Shown: positions 43,043 to 51,978, counted from the first letter of the stretch. The stretch is 64,000 bases of DNA from Streptomyces sp. SID13726 (GCF_010548375.1 NZ_JAAGLY010000009.1:1-64000); one strand, 5' to 3'. Made by a program: numbers and translations. Notes: a model not told the origin generated them from the sequence alone.

Positions 43043-45693
43043 ACGGCGGTCTCGCGGGCGTGCGGTGTGCCCAGTACGTGGGCCGGGGGGCCGGAGGCGA
43101 TGACGCGGCCCACGGCCATGACGTGCACGACGTCCGCGAGGCCGGCGACCAGGTCGAGGTCGTGCTCGACCACGAGGAGGGCGGTGCCGTCCGCCGCCAG
43201 GGCCCTGAGGACGTGGGCCAGCGCAGTCACCTCCGCGGTGTCCAGACCCGCCGCCGGTTCGTCGAGGAGGAGGACGTCGGGGGCGCCGGCGAGGGCCCTC
43301 GCGAGCTCCACCCGGCGCAGGGTGCCGGTGGGGAGGCCGGCGGCGGGGGCGTCGCGCAGGGGGCCGTCCAGGGCGAACAGCCGCAGCGCGCGGTCCACCG
43401 CGGCGGGGTCCGCGGATCTGCCTTGTTCCGCGCCCACCCGGACGTTCTCGGCCACGGTGAGGGTGGGAAAGACGGCGAGCTGCTGGAAGGTGCGGGCGAT
43501 TCCCAGGCGGGTGCGGGTGTGGGGGGCGAGGCGGGTGATGTCCCTTGTGCCGTAGCGGACTTGGCCCTGGGAGGGGCGGACGGTCCCGGCCAGGCAGTGG
43601 AACAGGGTGGACTTTCCCGCGCCGTTGGGGCCGATGACCGCGGTGATCTGACCTGGCCGGACGGTGAGGTCGACTCCGGCGAGGGCCGTGAAGCCGTCGT
43701 AGCGGGCGTGGAGGCCGTGGGCGGTGAGGACCGGGCGGGGCGTGGCCGGGACCGGCTGTCCGGTGCCGCCTCCAGCCGTACCGTGGCTTCCCGCGCCCGC
43801 CGCTGTGCCGCCCACAGGTGTCCCTGCCACCGTCGGTACCAGCCGCCGCCGTGCCGCGCGCCCCGCCTCCGTCAGTCTCGCCGGGTTCGCCGCCCGGCGC
43901 GGGCGCAGCCGGTCCCTCACCGCTCGCAGCGCTTCGTACGGTCCCCCGGGGAAGCGCCCCACCAGCACCGCCAGTACCCCGATCAGGGCCGCCGCCACCC
44001 CGCCCCGGGTCCCCGCGTCCAAGCCGACCAGCAGGGCCGCCGCGGCGAGGGCGCCCAGGGTGCTGTCGGCGCCCAGGACCACCACCGCGGCGAACCAGAG
44101 GAGGCTGCGGACGGGGTCGTAGGCCGAAGGGTCGAAGGCGTGCAGGCCCATGCCGAGGAGGCCGCCGCCCAGGGCCGCCAGGGCGGCGCCCGCCACGAAG
44201 GCCACGAGTTTGAGGGCGGGGACCGGGACGCCCGCCGCCGAGGCGCCGGACTCGTGGTCGCGCAGGGCGGCCAGCGCTCTGCCCGTGCGGCCCCTGCGCA
44301 GGGCGTGGGTCGCCAGGAGGGCGCAGAGGAGGAGCGCCAACTCCAGGGCGTAGTAGGCGCGGTCGCCCTCGAAGCCCTTCGGGCGGTTGAGGGACAGGCC
44401 CGATGTGGCGTAGGGCTGGGCGAAGACGAAGCGGCTCACGCCGACGCCGACCGCGAAGGTCGCGAGGGCCAGGGCCAGGCCCCGGCGGGTGATCGCCGGC
44501 CAGCCGGTGAGGAGGCCCAGAGGGGCCACCAGGAGCACCGCCACCACGAGCGCGGCCAGTTCCGGGAGGCGGGGCAGGCCGGGGAAGCGGCCCGCGGACA
44601 GGAGGGCGGTGAACAGGGCTCCGAGGCCCGCGTACGCCGCCTGGCCCAACGAGATCTGGCCGCCCCTGCCCGTCACGATCACCAGTGACAGCAGCACCAC
44701 GCCCAGCGCCGGCACCTGCACCGAGGTGTGCAGGTCCGAACCCGCGAAGCCCAGCGGGAGCAGGAACAGGATCGCCGCCACGATCCACGCGCCCGGCGGC
44801 GTCGGCACGCGCGCGGTGGCCGGGCGCGGGAGCACGTCCCGGGTGCCGACGCCGGGGAGCGCCAGGGCCGCGAGGAGGAGGGCCACGACGAACAGGTTCG
44901 CGCCCACCGCCTGGAGCAACGGCTCGCCCCAGCCCGACGGGTGCAGCCTCGTCAGCTGGCTCTGGGCCACGCCGACGGCCAGCGCCGTCAGCACCGCCAC
45001 CGGCAGGCTGCGCATCCGGGCGGCCACCGCCACCGCGACCACCTCCATCACCAGGAGGGGCAGGCCGTACGGGTCGAGGCGGACGTAAGGGGCCAGCAGG
45101 ACGCCCGTCAGGCCCGCCGTGAACGACCCGAACGCCCACCCGGCCGCCGCCACCCGGTCGGCGTCGATACCGCCGAGCACGGCCAGCCGCCGGTCGTCCA
45201 CGACGGCCCGCAGCTCCCGGCCGAAGCGGGTCCAGCGGATCACCGCGGCCACCCCGGCGGCCAGGACCAGGACGACCGCGAGCTGCCCCCACGGGTCCGC
45301 CCGCACCAGCTCCGGCGCGTCGTCGCGCGCGCCCTGGCCCCACACCAGCGCGGCCCCGCCCACCAGCAGCACGAAGACGCCGATGGAGGCCACGAGGGTC
45401 CGGACCGGATCGTCGCCGAGGACCGACAGCGGACGGAAGACGAGACGTTCCAGCACCACGCCCAGGCCCGGTGCGAGCACCAGGAGCGTGGCCGCCGCCC
45501 CGGCCCACAGCGGCCAGCCCCACTCGACCACGCACTGCCGCAGGGTGTACGCGCACACCATCGCGATCGCCCCGTGCGCGAAGTTCAGCACCCCGGTCGC
45601 GCGGTACGTCACGATCAGGCCGATCCCGGTGAGCGCGGCGGCGCTGCCGACCGAGAGACCGGCGAGGGTGAGGTCGTAGGTCAGCGAGGACAT
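43039..45693 (-). CDS. LivH-LivM-LivG fusion: two permeases and an ATPase in one chain
   Basis: The 884-residue protein has three parts. Residues ~1-290 are a LivH permease (GIGLIVTYRATGVLNFAHG, GWAFGSFTAGLTGVLLAPY). Residues ~310-590 are a LivM permease (VIVTGRGGQISLGQAAYAGLG, ALRDHESGASAAGVPV). Residues ~637-884 are a LivG ATPase with canonical Walker A GPNGAGKST, a degenerate signature LPTGTLRRVELARAL, Walker B VLLLDEPAAGLD and switch His VVEHDLDLV. The frame is continuous across both junctions. It should form the whole channel plus one ATPase; LivF follows. Confidence 0.92.
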   Translation of the reverse strand: MSSLTYDLTLAGLSVGSAAALTGIGLIVTYRATGVLNFAHGAIAMVCAYTLRQCVVEWGWPLWAGAAATLLVLAPGLGVVLERLVFRPLSVLGDDPVRTLVASIGVFVLLVGGAALVWGQGARDDAPELVRADPWGQLAVVLVLAAGVAAVIRWTRFGRELRAVVDDRRLAVLGGIDADRVAAAGWAFGSFTAGLTGVLLAPYVRLDPYGLPLLVMEVVAVAVAARMRSLPVAVLTALAVGVAQSQLTRLHPSGWGEPLLQAVGANLFVVALLLAALALPGVGTRDVLPRPATARVPTPPGAWIVAAILFLLPLGFAGSDLHTSVQVPALGVVLLSLVIVTGRGGQISLGQAAYAGLGALFTALLSAGRFPGLPRLPELAALVVAVLLVAPLGLLTGWPAITRRGLALALATFAVGVGVSRFVFAQPYATSGLSLNRPKGFEGDRAYYALELALLLCALLATHALRRGRTGRALAALRDHESGASAAGVPVPALKLVAFVAGAALAALGGGLLGMGLHAFDPSAYDPVRSLLWFAAVVVLGADSTLGALAAAALLVGLDAGTRGGVAAALIGVLAVLVGRFPGGPYEALRAVRDRLRPRRAANPARLTEAGRAARRRLVPTVAGTPVGGTAAGAGSHGTAGGGTGQPVPATPRPVLTAHGLHARYDGFTALAGVDLTVRPGQITAVIGPNGAGKSTLFHCLAGTVRPSQGQVRYGTRDITRLAPHTRTRLGIARTFQQLAVFPTLTVAENVRVGAEQGRSADPAAVDRALRLFALDGPLRDAPAAGLPTGTLRRVELARALAGAPDVLLLDEPAAGLDTAEVTALAHVLRALAADGTALLVVEHDLDLVAGLADVVHVMAVGRVIASGPPAHVLGTPHARETAV

Positions 45694-46184
45694 CAGTCGG
45701 TCTCTTCGACGGGCTCGCAGATCGGGCAGGGGCCCAGCTCGCCGCTCGCCAGGACCTTGGCGTCCACCGGGACCGCCTCCACCTTCCCGGAGACCAGCGG
45801 GCAGTCCGCGCGGTGCCAGAGCGTGCCGCCGGGCACCATCAGGAGGTCCCCGCTGACCGCCAGGGGCGCGGTGGCCGCCGTGCCGGAGTCCTCGGTCCCG
45901 GCGGGTTCCGCGGCGACCAGGAGGCCGTACAGCTCCTCCACGCGCGCGGCGGCGAGCGCGCCCCGGCCGTGGGTGAGCAGCACCGCTCCGGCGACGATCA
46001 GCGCGGCGCCGGGCACCGTGCAGGACGCGAGGTAGGGCAGCTGGCGTTCGGCCCAGTGCTCGCCGGAGACGCCGTACCAGCCGAGGACGCACAGCACCGC
46101 ACCCGCGGCGAGCGCGGCCCAGCCGGCCCACAGGACGGGGTGCACGGTCCGCAGTCGGGCTGTCCGCATCTCTGGCTCCCACAT
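45693..46184 (-). CDS. Two-helix membrane protein with C-terminal Cys motif
   Basis: The ~163-residue protein has two hydrophobic helices (VLWAGWAALAAGAVLCVLGWYG and GAALIVAGAVLLTHG), then a cytosolic domain ending GGTLWHRADCPLVSGK and LGPCPICEP. The H-x3-C and C-x2-C residues look like a small metal-binding fold of the Ada/CPICxP type; this is inference. ATG 46184 has gcgagg at good spacing; ATG 46208 is an alternative. Its stop overlaps the start of the Liv fusion by one base, so it heads that operon and may be an accessory subunit. Confidence 0.75.
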   Translation of the reverse strand: MWEPEMRTARLRTVHPVLWAGWAALAAGAVLCVLGWYGVSGEHWAERQLPYLASCTVPGAALIVAGAVLLTHGRGALAAARVEELYGLLVAAEPAGTEDSGTAATAPLAVSGDLLMVPGGTLWHRADCPLVSGKVEAVPVDAKVLASGELGPCPICEPVEETD

Positions 46185-46290
46185 GTCGCGTGCCTCGCCG
46201 CTGTCCATGTCAACCAATCGCTTGCACTATGCCTTCTGGAAGCTGACCCTGAAAGCACCGGGCGCACTTGGCCCGGACCGACACCCGGTG

Positions 46291-46848
46291 GTGAGCCAGA
46301 TGGTTCTCGGGAGCGACCGCACGTGGGGGAACGGCAGCCGGGGGCTGGTGGCGGCGGTGTTCGCCCTCGCCGTGGCCCTCACGGCGTGCAGCGACGACAG
46401 CGGCGGCGGCAGCGAGAGCCCGCCGCCGACGCCTTCCGTGGAGCGGAGCACGCCTTCCGCGGCCCCGTCCTCCAGCGGGCCCGCCGACGCGGCCGCCGCC
46501 CGGCGGGAGGTCAAGGCGAACTGGGAGAAGTTCTTCGACCCGAAGACCTCCACCGAGGACAAGCAGGCGGTCCTGGAGAACGGCGACAGGATGGGCCCGG
46601 TGCTCCAGGCGTTCGGCGGTGACCAGCGCGGCGGGCAGGTGCAGGCGAACGTCACCGAGGTGGAGTTCACCGGGCCCACCGCGGCGAACGTGACGTACAC
46701 CCTGATGCTGAACGGCGCCACCGCCCTGCCCGGCGCCTCCGGGACGGCCGTCGAGGAGGGCGGCACCTGGAAGGTGTCCGTCAACACCCTGTGCGCGCTG
46801 GTCCAGCTGAGCGGCAATGCCACGGCGTCGGCGCTCCCGGGCTGCTGA
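46291..46848 (+). CDS. Lipoprotein of unknown function
   Basis: The 185-residue protein has a signal peptide GLVAAVFALAVALTAC with lipobox LTAC near residue 32, a Ser/Pro linker, then a ~115-residue domain AARREVKANWEKFFDPKTSTEDKQAVLENG with later NVTYTLMLNGATALPG and GGTWKVSVNTLCALVQL. The domain resembles low-molecular-weight secreted antigen (MTB12-like) proteins of mycobacteria in pattern. GTG 46291 is chosen; ATG 46300 is also possible. It is divergent from the Liv operon and overlaps the binding-protein gene by 32 bp. Confidence 0.78.
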   Translation: MSQMVLGSDRTWGNGSRGLVAAVFALAVALTACSDDSGGGSESPPPTPSVERSTPSAAPSSSGPADAAAARREVKANWEKFFDPKTSTEDKQAVLENGDRMGPVLQAFGGDQRGGQVQANVTEVEFTGPTAANVTYTLMLNGATALPGASGTAVEEGGTWKVSVNTLCALVQLSGNATASALPGC

Positions 46849-48109
46849 GGCCGCCGCCGCGGTCCTGCTGCTCACACTGGCCACGGCGTGCGGCAGCAGG
46901 CTCCCGGAGAGCGACTTCGAGCACCGGGAGCGGGCGACCCCCGCCCCGGACGCCACCCCGGTCCGCGTCGGGATCATCACCAGCGCCACCAGCCCCGTCG
47001 GCGGCAGCGCCTTCACCGGCCCGCGCGACGGCGCCAAGGCGTACTTCGAGCGCCTCAACGCGCGCGGGGGCCTCGCAGGACGCCGGATCGAGGTGCGCGA
47101 GTGCGACGACGGCGGCAGCGGGGTCGGCAACAACACCTGTGTGCACCGGCTGATCGACGAGGACAAGGTGGTCGCCCTGGTCGCGACCACCGCCCTCGAC
47201 TACGCGGGCGCCGCCCGGGTCTCCCACGCGCGCGTGCCCGACATCGGCGGCCAGCCCATCGGCGCCGCCTACGACACCTGGCCGCACCTCTACGGCATCT
47301 ACGGCAGCCTCGCGCCCCGCGACGGCACCACGGGCTGGGACGGGAAGCAGTACGGCGGCACCGAGGTCTACCGGTACTTCAAGCGTGAACACGGGGCGCG
47401 TACGGCCGCCGTCGTGTCGTACAACCAGGCCGCGTCCGCCGCCTACGCCCGGCTCGTCGAGCAGGGCCTGAAGGCGGAGGGCTACAAGGTCGTCACCGAG
47501 CAGGTCGACTTCGCGCTGCCCAACTTCCGTGCCGTGGCAGCCGACCTGAAGGAGCAGGGCGCCGACCTGGTCTTCGACGCCGTCGACGGCCATGGCAACG
47601 CGCGGCTGTGCGAGGCGATGGACGCGGCGGGGGTCGAGGTCACCGCGAAGGTCACCAACGTGCAGAACTGGACGTCCACCGTCCCCGACGACTACAAGGA
47701 CGCCCCGCGCTGCCGCAACGCCCTGTGGGCGACCGGGTCCAGCCGGAACTTCGAGGACACCGGTAACGCGGCCGTACGGGAGTTCAGGGACGCCACCAAC
47801 GGCCTCAGGACGCACTCCCAGTGGCAGCTGGAGGGCTGGGCGGCCGCGATGTGGTTCACGGACGCGGCGAAGTCCTGTGCGGGGCAGGGCATCACACGCG
47901 CGTGTGTCGACGCCTACATGAACCGCAGCCGGGGCTACACCGCGGGCGGACTCCTGGTCCCCGTCGCCTTCGAGCACCTGGCCGAGCCGCCCGCGTCCCG
48001 CCGGACCTGTCTGTCGGTGGCCCGCTGGGAGGACGGCCGGGGCTGGGTCTCGCAGGGCGACATGGACCGCACCTGCTTCGACGTTCCGCAACTGCCCTAT
48101 CAGCAGTGA
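46817..48109 (+). CDS. ABC transporter substrate-binding lipoprotein (LivK-like)
   Basis: The 430-residue protein starts with RRRR and a hydrophobic signal ending LATAC (lipobox, Cys near 25). The periplasmic-binding fold type I follows: VRVGIITSATSPVGGSAFTGPRDGAKAYFE, RIEVRECDDGGSG, ALVATTALDYAGAARVSHARVPDIGG and GADLVFDAVDGHGNARLCEAM. It should bind a branched-chain amino acid, amide or other small ligand for the divergent fused Liv transporter. It overlaps the lipoprotein gene before it, suggesting co-translation. Confidence 0.9.
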   Translation: MPRRRRSRAAEAAAAVLLLTLATACGSRLPESDFEHRERATPAPDATPVRVGIITSATSPVGGSAFTGPRDGAKAYFERLNARGGLAGRRIEVRECDDGGSGVGNNTCVHRLIDEDKVVALVATTALDYAGAARVSHARVPDIGGQPIGAAYDTWPHLYGIYGSLAPRDGTTGWDGKQYGGTEVYRYFKREHGARTAAVVSYNQAASAAYARLVEQGLKAEGYKVVTEQVDFALPNFRAVAADLKEQGADLVFDAVDGHGNARLCEAMDAAGVEVTAKVTNVQNWTSTVPDDYKDAPRCRNALWATGSSRNFEDTGNAAVREFRDATNGLRTHSQWQLEGWAAAMWFTDAAKSCAGQGITRACVDAYMNRSRGYTAGGLLVPVAFEHLAEPPASRRTCLSVARWEDGRGWVSQGDMDRTCFDVPQLPYQQ

Positions 48110-48199
48110 GTCACCGCCGACAGGCAACCAAGAGGGGCGTACGACGGTCTGACAGAACACCACCGCGCGCGTGGCCGACGAGGAGCCGGTGTTCACTTG

Positions 48200-48251
48200 T
48201 CCACGCGCACGCGTGGAGACGGCGTACGGCCCGGTCGGGGCCGGGCCGTAC
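48200..48251. terminator. Twin hairpins between convergent genes
   Basis: The first is a perfect palindrome tccacgcg-ca-cgcgtgga (48200-48217). The second is an 11-bp stem gtacggcccgg/ccgggccgtac (48224-48234 with 48241-48251). They separate the binding protein gene from the epoxide-hydrolase remnant. Confidence 0.75.
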
Positions 48252-48282
48252 TGCACGCGGGACAACGACCTGTCGGTGTCCG

Positions 48283-49190
48283 TCAGTTCAGTGAGCCGAA
48301 GAACTCCCTGACGTCGGCGGCCAGCAGGTCCGGGGCCTCCGGGGCGGCGAAGTGGCCGCCGCGCTCGAACTCCGTCCAGCGCACCACGGTGTTGGCCTGT
48401 TCGGCCCAGCGCCGGATCGCCACGTCCTCGCCGAAGTTGGCCACCGCCGTCGGCACCCCGGAGCTCGACGTCGGGAACCAGTCCATGACATGGCTGTTCT
48501 CGTAGTACATGCGGGCCGCGGAACCGGCCGTGCCGGTCAGCCAGTACAGCATCACGTTGGTCAGCAGCGTGTCCCGGTCGATCGCGTCCTCCGGCAGCGC
48601 GGCCGAGGAGTGCGTCCACGCCTGGAACTTCTCCATGATCCAGGCGAGTTGACCGACAGGCGAGTCCGTGAGGCCGTAGGAGAGGGTCTGCGGGCGGGTC
48701 GACTGGAGGGCGTTGTAGCCGAAGCCGTCCGTGGTGAACTCGGCGATGCTCGCGAGGCTCGTCGTCTCGCGCTCGGTGAGCCCCTCGCGGGCCTCCTCGT
48801 CGACCGGGCCGAGCGGGATGAAGCCGACCGAGGCGGCGTTCACATGGACGCCGACGACGGACTCGGGGGCGATGCGGGCCAGCGCGGGGGAGACCAGCGC
48901 GCCGACGTCGCCGCCCTGGGCGCCGTAGCGCTCGTAGCCGAGCCTGCTCATCAGCTCCGCCCACGCGCGGGCGACCCGGTGGACGTTCCACCCCTTCTCA
49001 CGGGTGGGGCCGGAGAAGCCGAAGCCCGGCAGGGACGGGATCACCAGGTGGGTCTGCCGTGGGTCAGGATCAGCGCGAGTTCGTTGGAGTCGGCCTCGTG
49101 CTTGCGTCAGTGGCAGACGTTCCGCCAGTACGGGGCGAGCTCGCGGAGATACGGCAGGGAGGTGTCGTATGTCCAGCCCGCGTCCGTCCG
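48283..49190 (-). pseudogene. Epoxide hydrolase, N-terminal part decayed
   Basis: The C-terminal ~260 residues (48283-49060) are intact alpha/beta-hydrolase: IPSLPGFGFSGPT, YGAQGGDVGALVSPALAR (nucleophile Asp in GGD), and a final His in FERGGHFAAPEAP. Upstream, the conserved N-terminal EHN domain survives only as pieces in another frame: GWTYDTSLPYLRELAPYWRN, a stop, then NELALILTHG. At least one deletion and frameshifts are needed to explain this, and the oxyanion region HGWP is broken. No start with a ribosome binding site exists for the open part. Confidence 0.82.
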
Positions 49191-49212
49191 TTGCCGGGTG
49201 CGAGTACGTCGT

Positions 49213-49283
49213 GGCTGGTCGCGCAGTTCCCCGCGCCCCTAAAACAGGTGGGTGAGGCGGCGCGAGGAACTGCGCGACCAGCC
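49213..49283. repeat. Inverted pair of the interspersed repeat
   Basis: A perfect 18-bp inverted repeat, ggctggtcgcgcagttcc (49213-49230) and ggaactgcgcgaccagcc (49266-49283), has 35 bases between arms. The left arm plus ccgcgcccctaaaa is the same element as 10324-10361. As RNA it would form a stable hairpin. Confidence 0.85.
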
Positions 49284-49355
49284 CCCACCGGCCCGCACTC
49301 GCCCGGGAACGCTTGCGGACAGCTGCTGTCCGCAATGGCTGGCAGACTCGGAACC

Positions 49356-50408
49356 ATGTTGGAGACCTCGGCACGACTCCTGCGCCTGCTCTCGCTCCTC
49401 CAGGCCCACCGCGACTGGTCCGGCGCCGATCTCGCCGACCGGCTCGGCGTCACCCCGCGCACCGTGCGCCGGGACGTGGACCGGCTGCGCGAGCTGGGCT
49501 ACCCCGTCAACGCCAGCCCCGGCACCGGCGGCGGCTACCAGCTGGGCGCGGGCGCAGAGCTGCCCCCGCTGCTCCTGGACGACGACGAGGCCGTCGCGGT
49601 CGCCGTGGGGCTGCGCACCGCCGCCGGACAGGGCATCGAGGGCATCGGGGAGACCTCGGTGCGGGCCCTCGCCAAGCTGGAGCAGGTCCTGCCGGGCCGG
49701 CTGCGCCGCCGGGTGGGCGCCCTGAACGCCTTCACCGTGCCGATGCTGCGCGGCCCGCAACCGGGTGCCGTGGACCCGGCCGTCCTCACCGAGCTCGCCA
49801 ACCTCTGCCGGGACGCCGAGCGGCTGCGCTTCGAGTACAGCGACCACGGGGGTGCCGCGAGCCGCCGTACCGTCGAACCGCACCGCCTGGTGTGCAGCGA
49901 GCGGCGCTGGTACCTGGTCGCCTGGGACGTCGACCGGGACGACTGGCGGACCTTCCGCGTCGACCGCGTCACCCCGAAGCCCCCGCACGGCCCCCGGTTC
50001 ACGCCCCGCACCCCGCCTGCCGACGACCTCGCCGCGTACGTCTCGCGAGGCGTCTCCACGCGCGCGTACGCCTCACACGCGGTCGTACGGCTGCTGGTGT
50101 CCAAGGAGGAGGCCGCCGAGCGGATCTCGCCGAGCGCCGGGGTGCTGGAGGCGGAGGGGCCCGGCAGCTGCATCCTGCGCACCGGGGCGTCGAGCCTCGA
50201 CGTGATGGTGATCCATGTGATGCTGACGGGCTTCGAGTTCGAGGTGCTGGAGCCGGCCGAGCTGACCGAGGCGATCAGGACGGCTCACGACCGGCTTGCT
50301 CGCTCGCTTGCTCGCTCTTCGGCTCGGGCTGGGGGGTCAGCGCCGCGTACTCCGGATGGTGCAGGTCGAACGCCGGGGACTCGGAGCGGATCCGGGGCAG
50401 CGTCGTGA
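49356..50408 (+). CDS. HTH/WYL-domain transcriptional regulator (YafY/PafC-like)
   Basis: The 350-residue protein has an N-terminal HTH (SARLLRLLSLLQAHRDWSGADL, then ADRLGVTPRTVRRDVDRLRELGYPV) and a WYL domain near 145-210 with RTVEPHRLVCSERRWYLVAWD and WRTFRVDRV. A WCX C-terminal extension follows. WYL regulators respond to nucleic-acid or small ligands. The last ~45 codons run into the 3' end of the convergent ctaD (134-bp overlap), giving a low-complexity Arg/Ser/Gly tail. ATG 49356 is chosen; ATG 49335 is in frame. Confidence 0.85.
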   Translation: MLETSARLLRLLSLLQAHRDWSGADLADRLGVTPRTVRRDVDRLRELGYPVNASPGTGGGYQLGAGAELPPLLLDDDEAVAVAVGLRTAAGQGIEGIGETSVRALAKLEQVLPGRLRRRVGALNAFTVPMLRGPQPGAVDPAVLTELANLCRDAERLRFEYSDHGGAASRRTVEPHRLVCSERRWYLVAWDVDRDDWRTFRVDRVTPKPPHGPRFTPRTPPADDLAAYVSRGVSTRAYASHAVVRLLVSKEEAAERISPSAGVLEAEGPGSCILRTGASSLDVMVIHVMLTGFEFEVLEPAELTEAIRTAHDRLARSLARSSARAGGSAPRTPDGAGRTPGTRSGSGAAS

Positions 50409-51978
50409 AGTTGTGCCGTGGCGGCGGACACGAGGTCGCCCACTCCAGGGAGCGGCCGAAGCCCCACGGGTCGTCGACCTCGACCTTCACGCCGTACCTG
50501 GCGGTCTTCCAGACGTTGTAGAGGAACGGCAGCGTCGACATGCCGAGCAGGAACGCGCCGATCGTCGAGACCGTGTTGAGCGTGGTGAAGCCGTCCGCGG
50601 CGAGATAGTCCGCGTACCGGCGCGGCATGCCCTCCGCGCCCAGCCAGTGCTGCACCAGGAACGTGGTGTGGAAGCCGACGAACAGCGTCCAGAAGTGGAT
50701 CTTGCCGAGCCGTTCGTCGAGCATCTTCCCGGTGAACTTGGGCCACCAGAAGTAGAAGCCGGCGAAGATCGCGAAGACGACCGTGCCGAACACGACGTAG
50801 TGGAAGTGCGCCACCACGAAGTAGGTGTCCGAGACATGGAAGTCCAGCGGCGGCGACGCCAGGATCACCCCGGTCAGGCCGCCGAACAGGAACGTCACCA
50901 GGAAGCCCGTCGCCCACAGCATCGGTGTCTCGAAGGAGAGCGAGCCCTTGAGCATGGTGCCGGTCCAGTTGAAGAACTTCACGCCCGTCGGGACGGCGAT
51001 CAGGAAGCTCATGAACGAGAAGAACGGCAGCAGCACCGCGCCGGTGGTGAACATGTGGTGCGCCCACACCACCAGCGACAGACCGGTGATCGACATCGTC
51101 GCCCCGACCAGCGTCAGATAACCGAAGATCGGCTTGCGGCTGAAGACCGGGATGATCTCCGTGATGATCCCGAAGAACGGCAGCGCGATGATGTACACCT
51201 CGGGATGCCCGAAGAACCAGAACAGGTGCTGCCACAGGATCGCCCCGCCATTGGCCGCCTCGAACACCTGCGAGCCGAACCGCCGGTCCGCCTCCAGGAC
51301 CAGCAGCGCGGCCGCCAGCACCGGGAACGCCAGCAGGATCAGGATCGACGTGAACAGGGTGTTCCAGGTGAAGATCGGCATCCGGAACATCGTCATGCCG
51401 GGTGCGCGCATGCCGATGATCGTGGTGATGAAGTTGACCGCGCCGAGGATCGTGCCGAAGCCCGCCAGCGCGAGGCCCATGATCCACAGGTCGGGGCCGA
51501 CCCCGGGGGAGTGCTGCGCGCTGTTGAGCGGGGCGTAGGCGAACCAGCCGAAGGCGGCCGGCCCCGACGGCACGAGCAGCGAGCCGAGCACGATCAGTCC
51601 GCCGAACAGGAAGAACCAGTACGACAGCATGTTCAGCCGGGGGAACGCCACGTCGGGGGCGCCGATCTGGAGGGGCATCAGCTCGTTGGCGAAGCCCGCG
51701 AAGCTCGGGGTCGCGAAGAGCAGCAGCATGATCGTGCCGTGCATCGTGAAGAGCTGGTTGAACTGCTGGTTGTCCACGATCTGGAGCCCCGGCCGGGCCA
51801 GTTCGGCGCGCATCAGCAGCGCCATGACCCCGCCGACCAGGAAGAACAGGAACGACGTGATCAGATAGAGGTGACCGATCTTCTTGTGGTCGGTGGTGGT
51901 CAGCCAGTCGACGACCACCCGGCCGTGGCCCATGGTCCGCACGGGTCGTGCCGTCGCCTGCACGGTCTGCGTCCCCAT
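50275..51978 (-). CDS. ctaD: Cytochrome c oxidase subunit I (orphan copy)
   Basis: The 567-residue haem-copper oxidase core has 12 transmembrane helices. Key motifs are the haem-a His in FTMHGTIMLLL, the Cu-B/crosslink FFGHPEVYIIALP (His-Tyr), VWAHHMFTTG (two Cu-B His) and FVVAHFHYVVFG (haem a3 and a ligands). The C-terminus is hydrophilic and contains SEQASEQAG encoded by a 12-bp tandem duplication. ATG 51978 has gaagggg upstream. No ctaC, ctaE or ctaF lies nearby, so this is a standalone paralogue that must use other subunits or act in a special condition. Confidence 0.95.
   Translation of the reverse strand: MGTQTVQATARPVRTMGHGRVVVDWLTTTDHKKIGHLYLITSFLFFLVGGVMALLMRAELARPGLQIVDNQQFNQLFTMHGTIMLLLFATPSFAGFANELMPLQIGAPDVAFPRLNMLSYWFFLFGGLIVLGSLLVPSGPAAFGWFAYAPLNSAQHSPGVGPDLWIMGLALAGFGTILGAVNFITTIIGMRAPGMTMFRMPIFTWNTLFTSILILLAFPVLAAALLVLEADRRFGSQVFEAANGGAILWQHLFWFFGHPEVYIIALPFFGIITEIIPVFSRKPIFGYLTLVGATMSITGLSLVVWAHHMFTTGAVLLPFFSFMSFLIAVPTGVKFFNWTGTMLKGSLSFETPMLWATGFLVTFLFGGLTGVILASPPLDFHVSDTYFVVAHFHYVVFGTVVFAIFAGFYFWWPKFTGKMLDERLGKIHFWTLFVGFHTTFLVQHWLGAEGMPRRYADYLAADGFTTLNTVSTIGAFLLGMSTLPFLYNVWKTARYGVKVEVDDPWGFGRSLEWATSCPPPRHNFTTLPRIRSESPAFDLHHPEYAALTPQPEPKSEQASEQAGREPS
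50294..50317 (+). repeat. 12-bp tandem duplication in overlapping gene ends
   Basis: The unit gcttgctcgctc occurs twice in tandem (50294-50305, 50306-50317). It encodes SEQA twice in ctaD (minus) and RLARSLARS in the regulator (plus). Confidence 0.85.

Noticed and set aside
42332..45556. Single 1074-codon minus-strand frame joining LivF to the region of the fused gene
   Set aside because: Only its last 236 codons read as protein; the rest is the wrong phase of the LivHMG gene (Gly/Arg/Pro strings).
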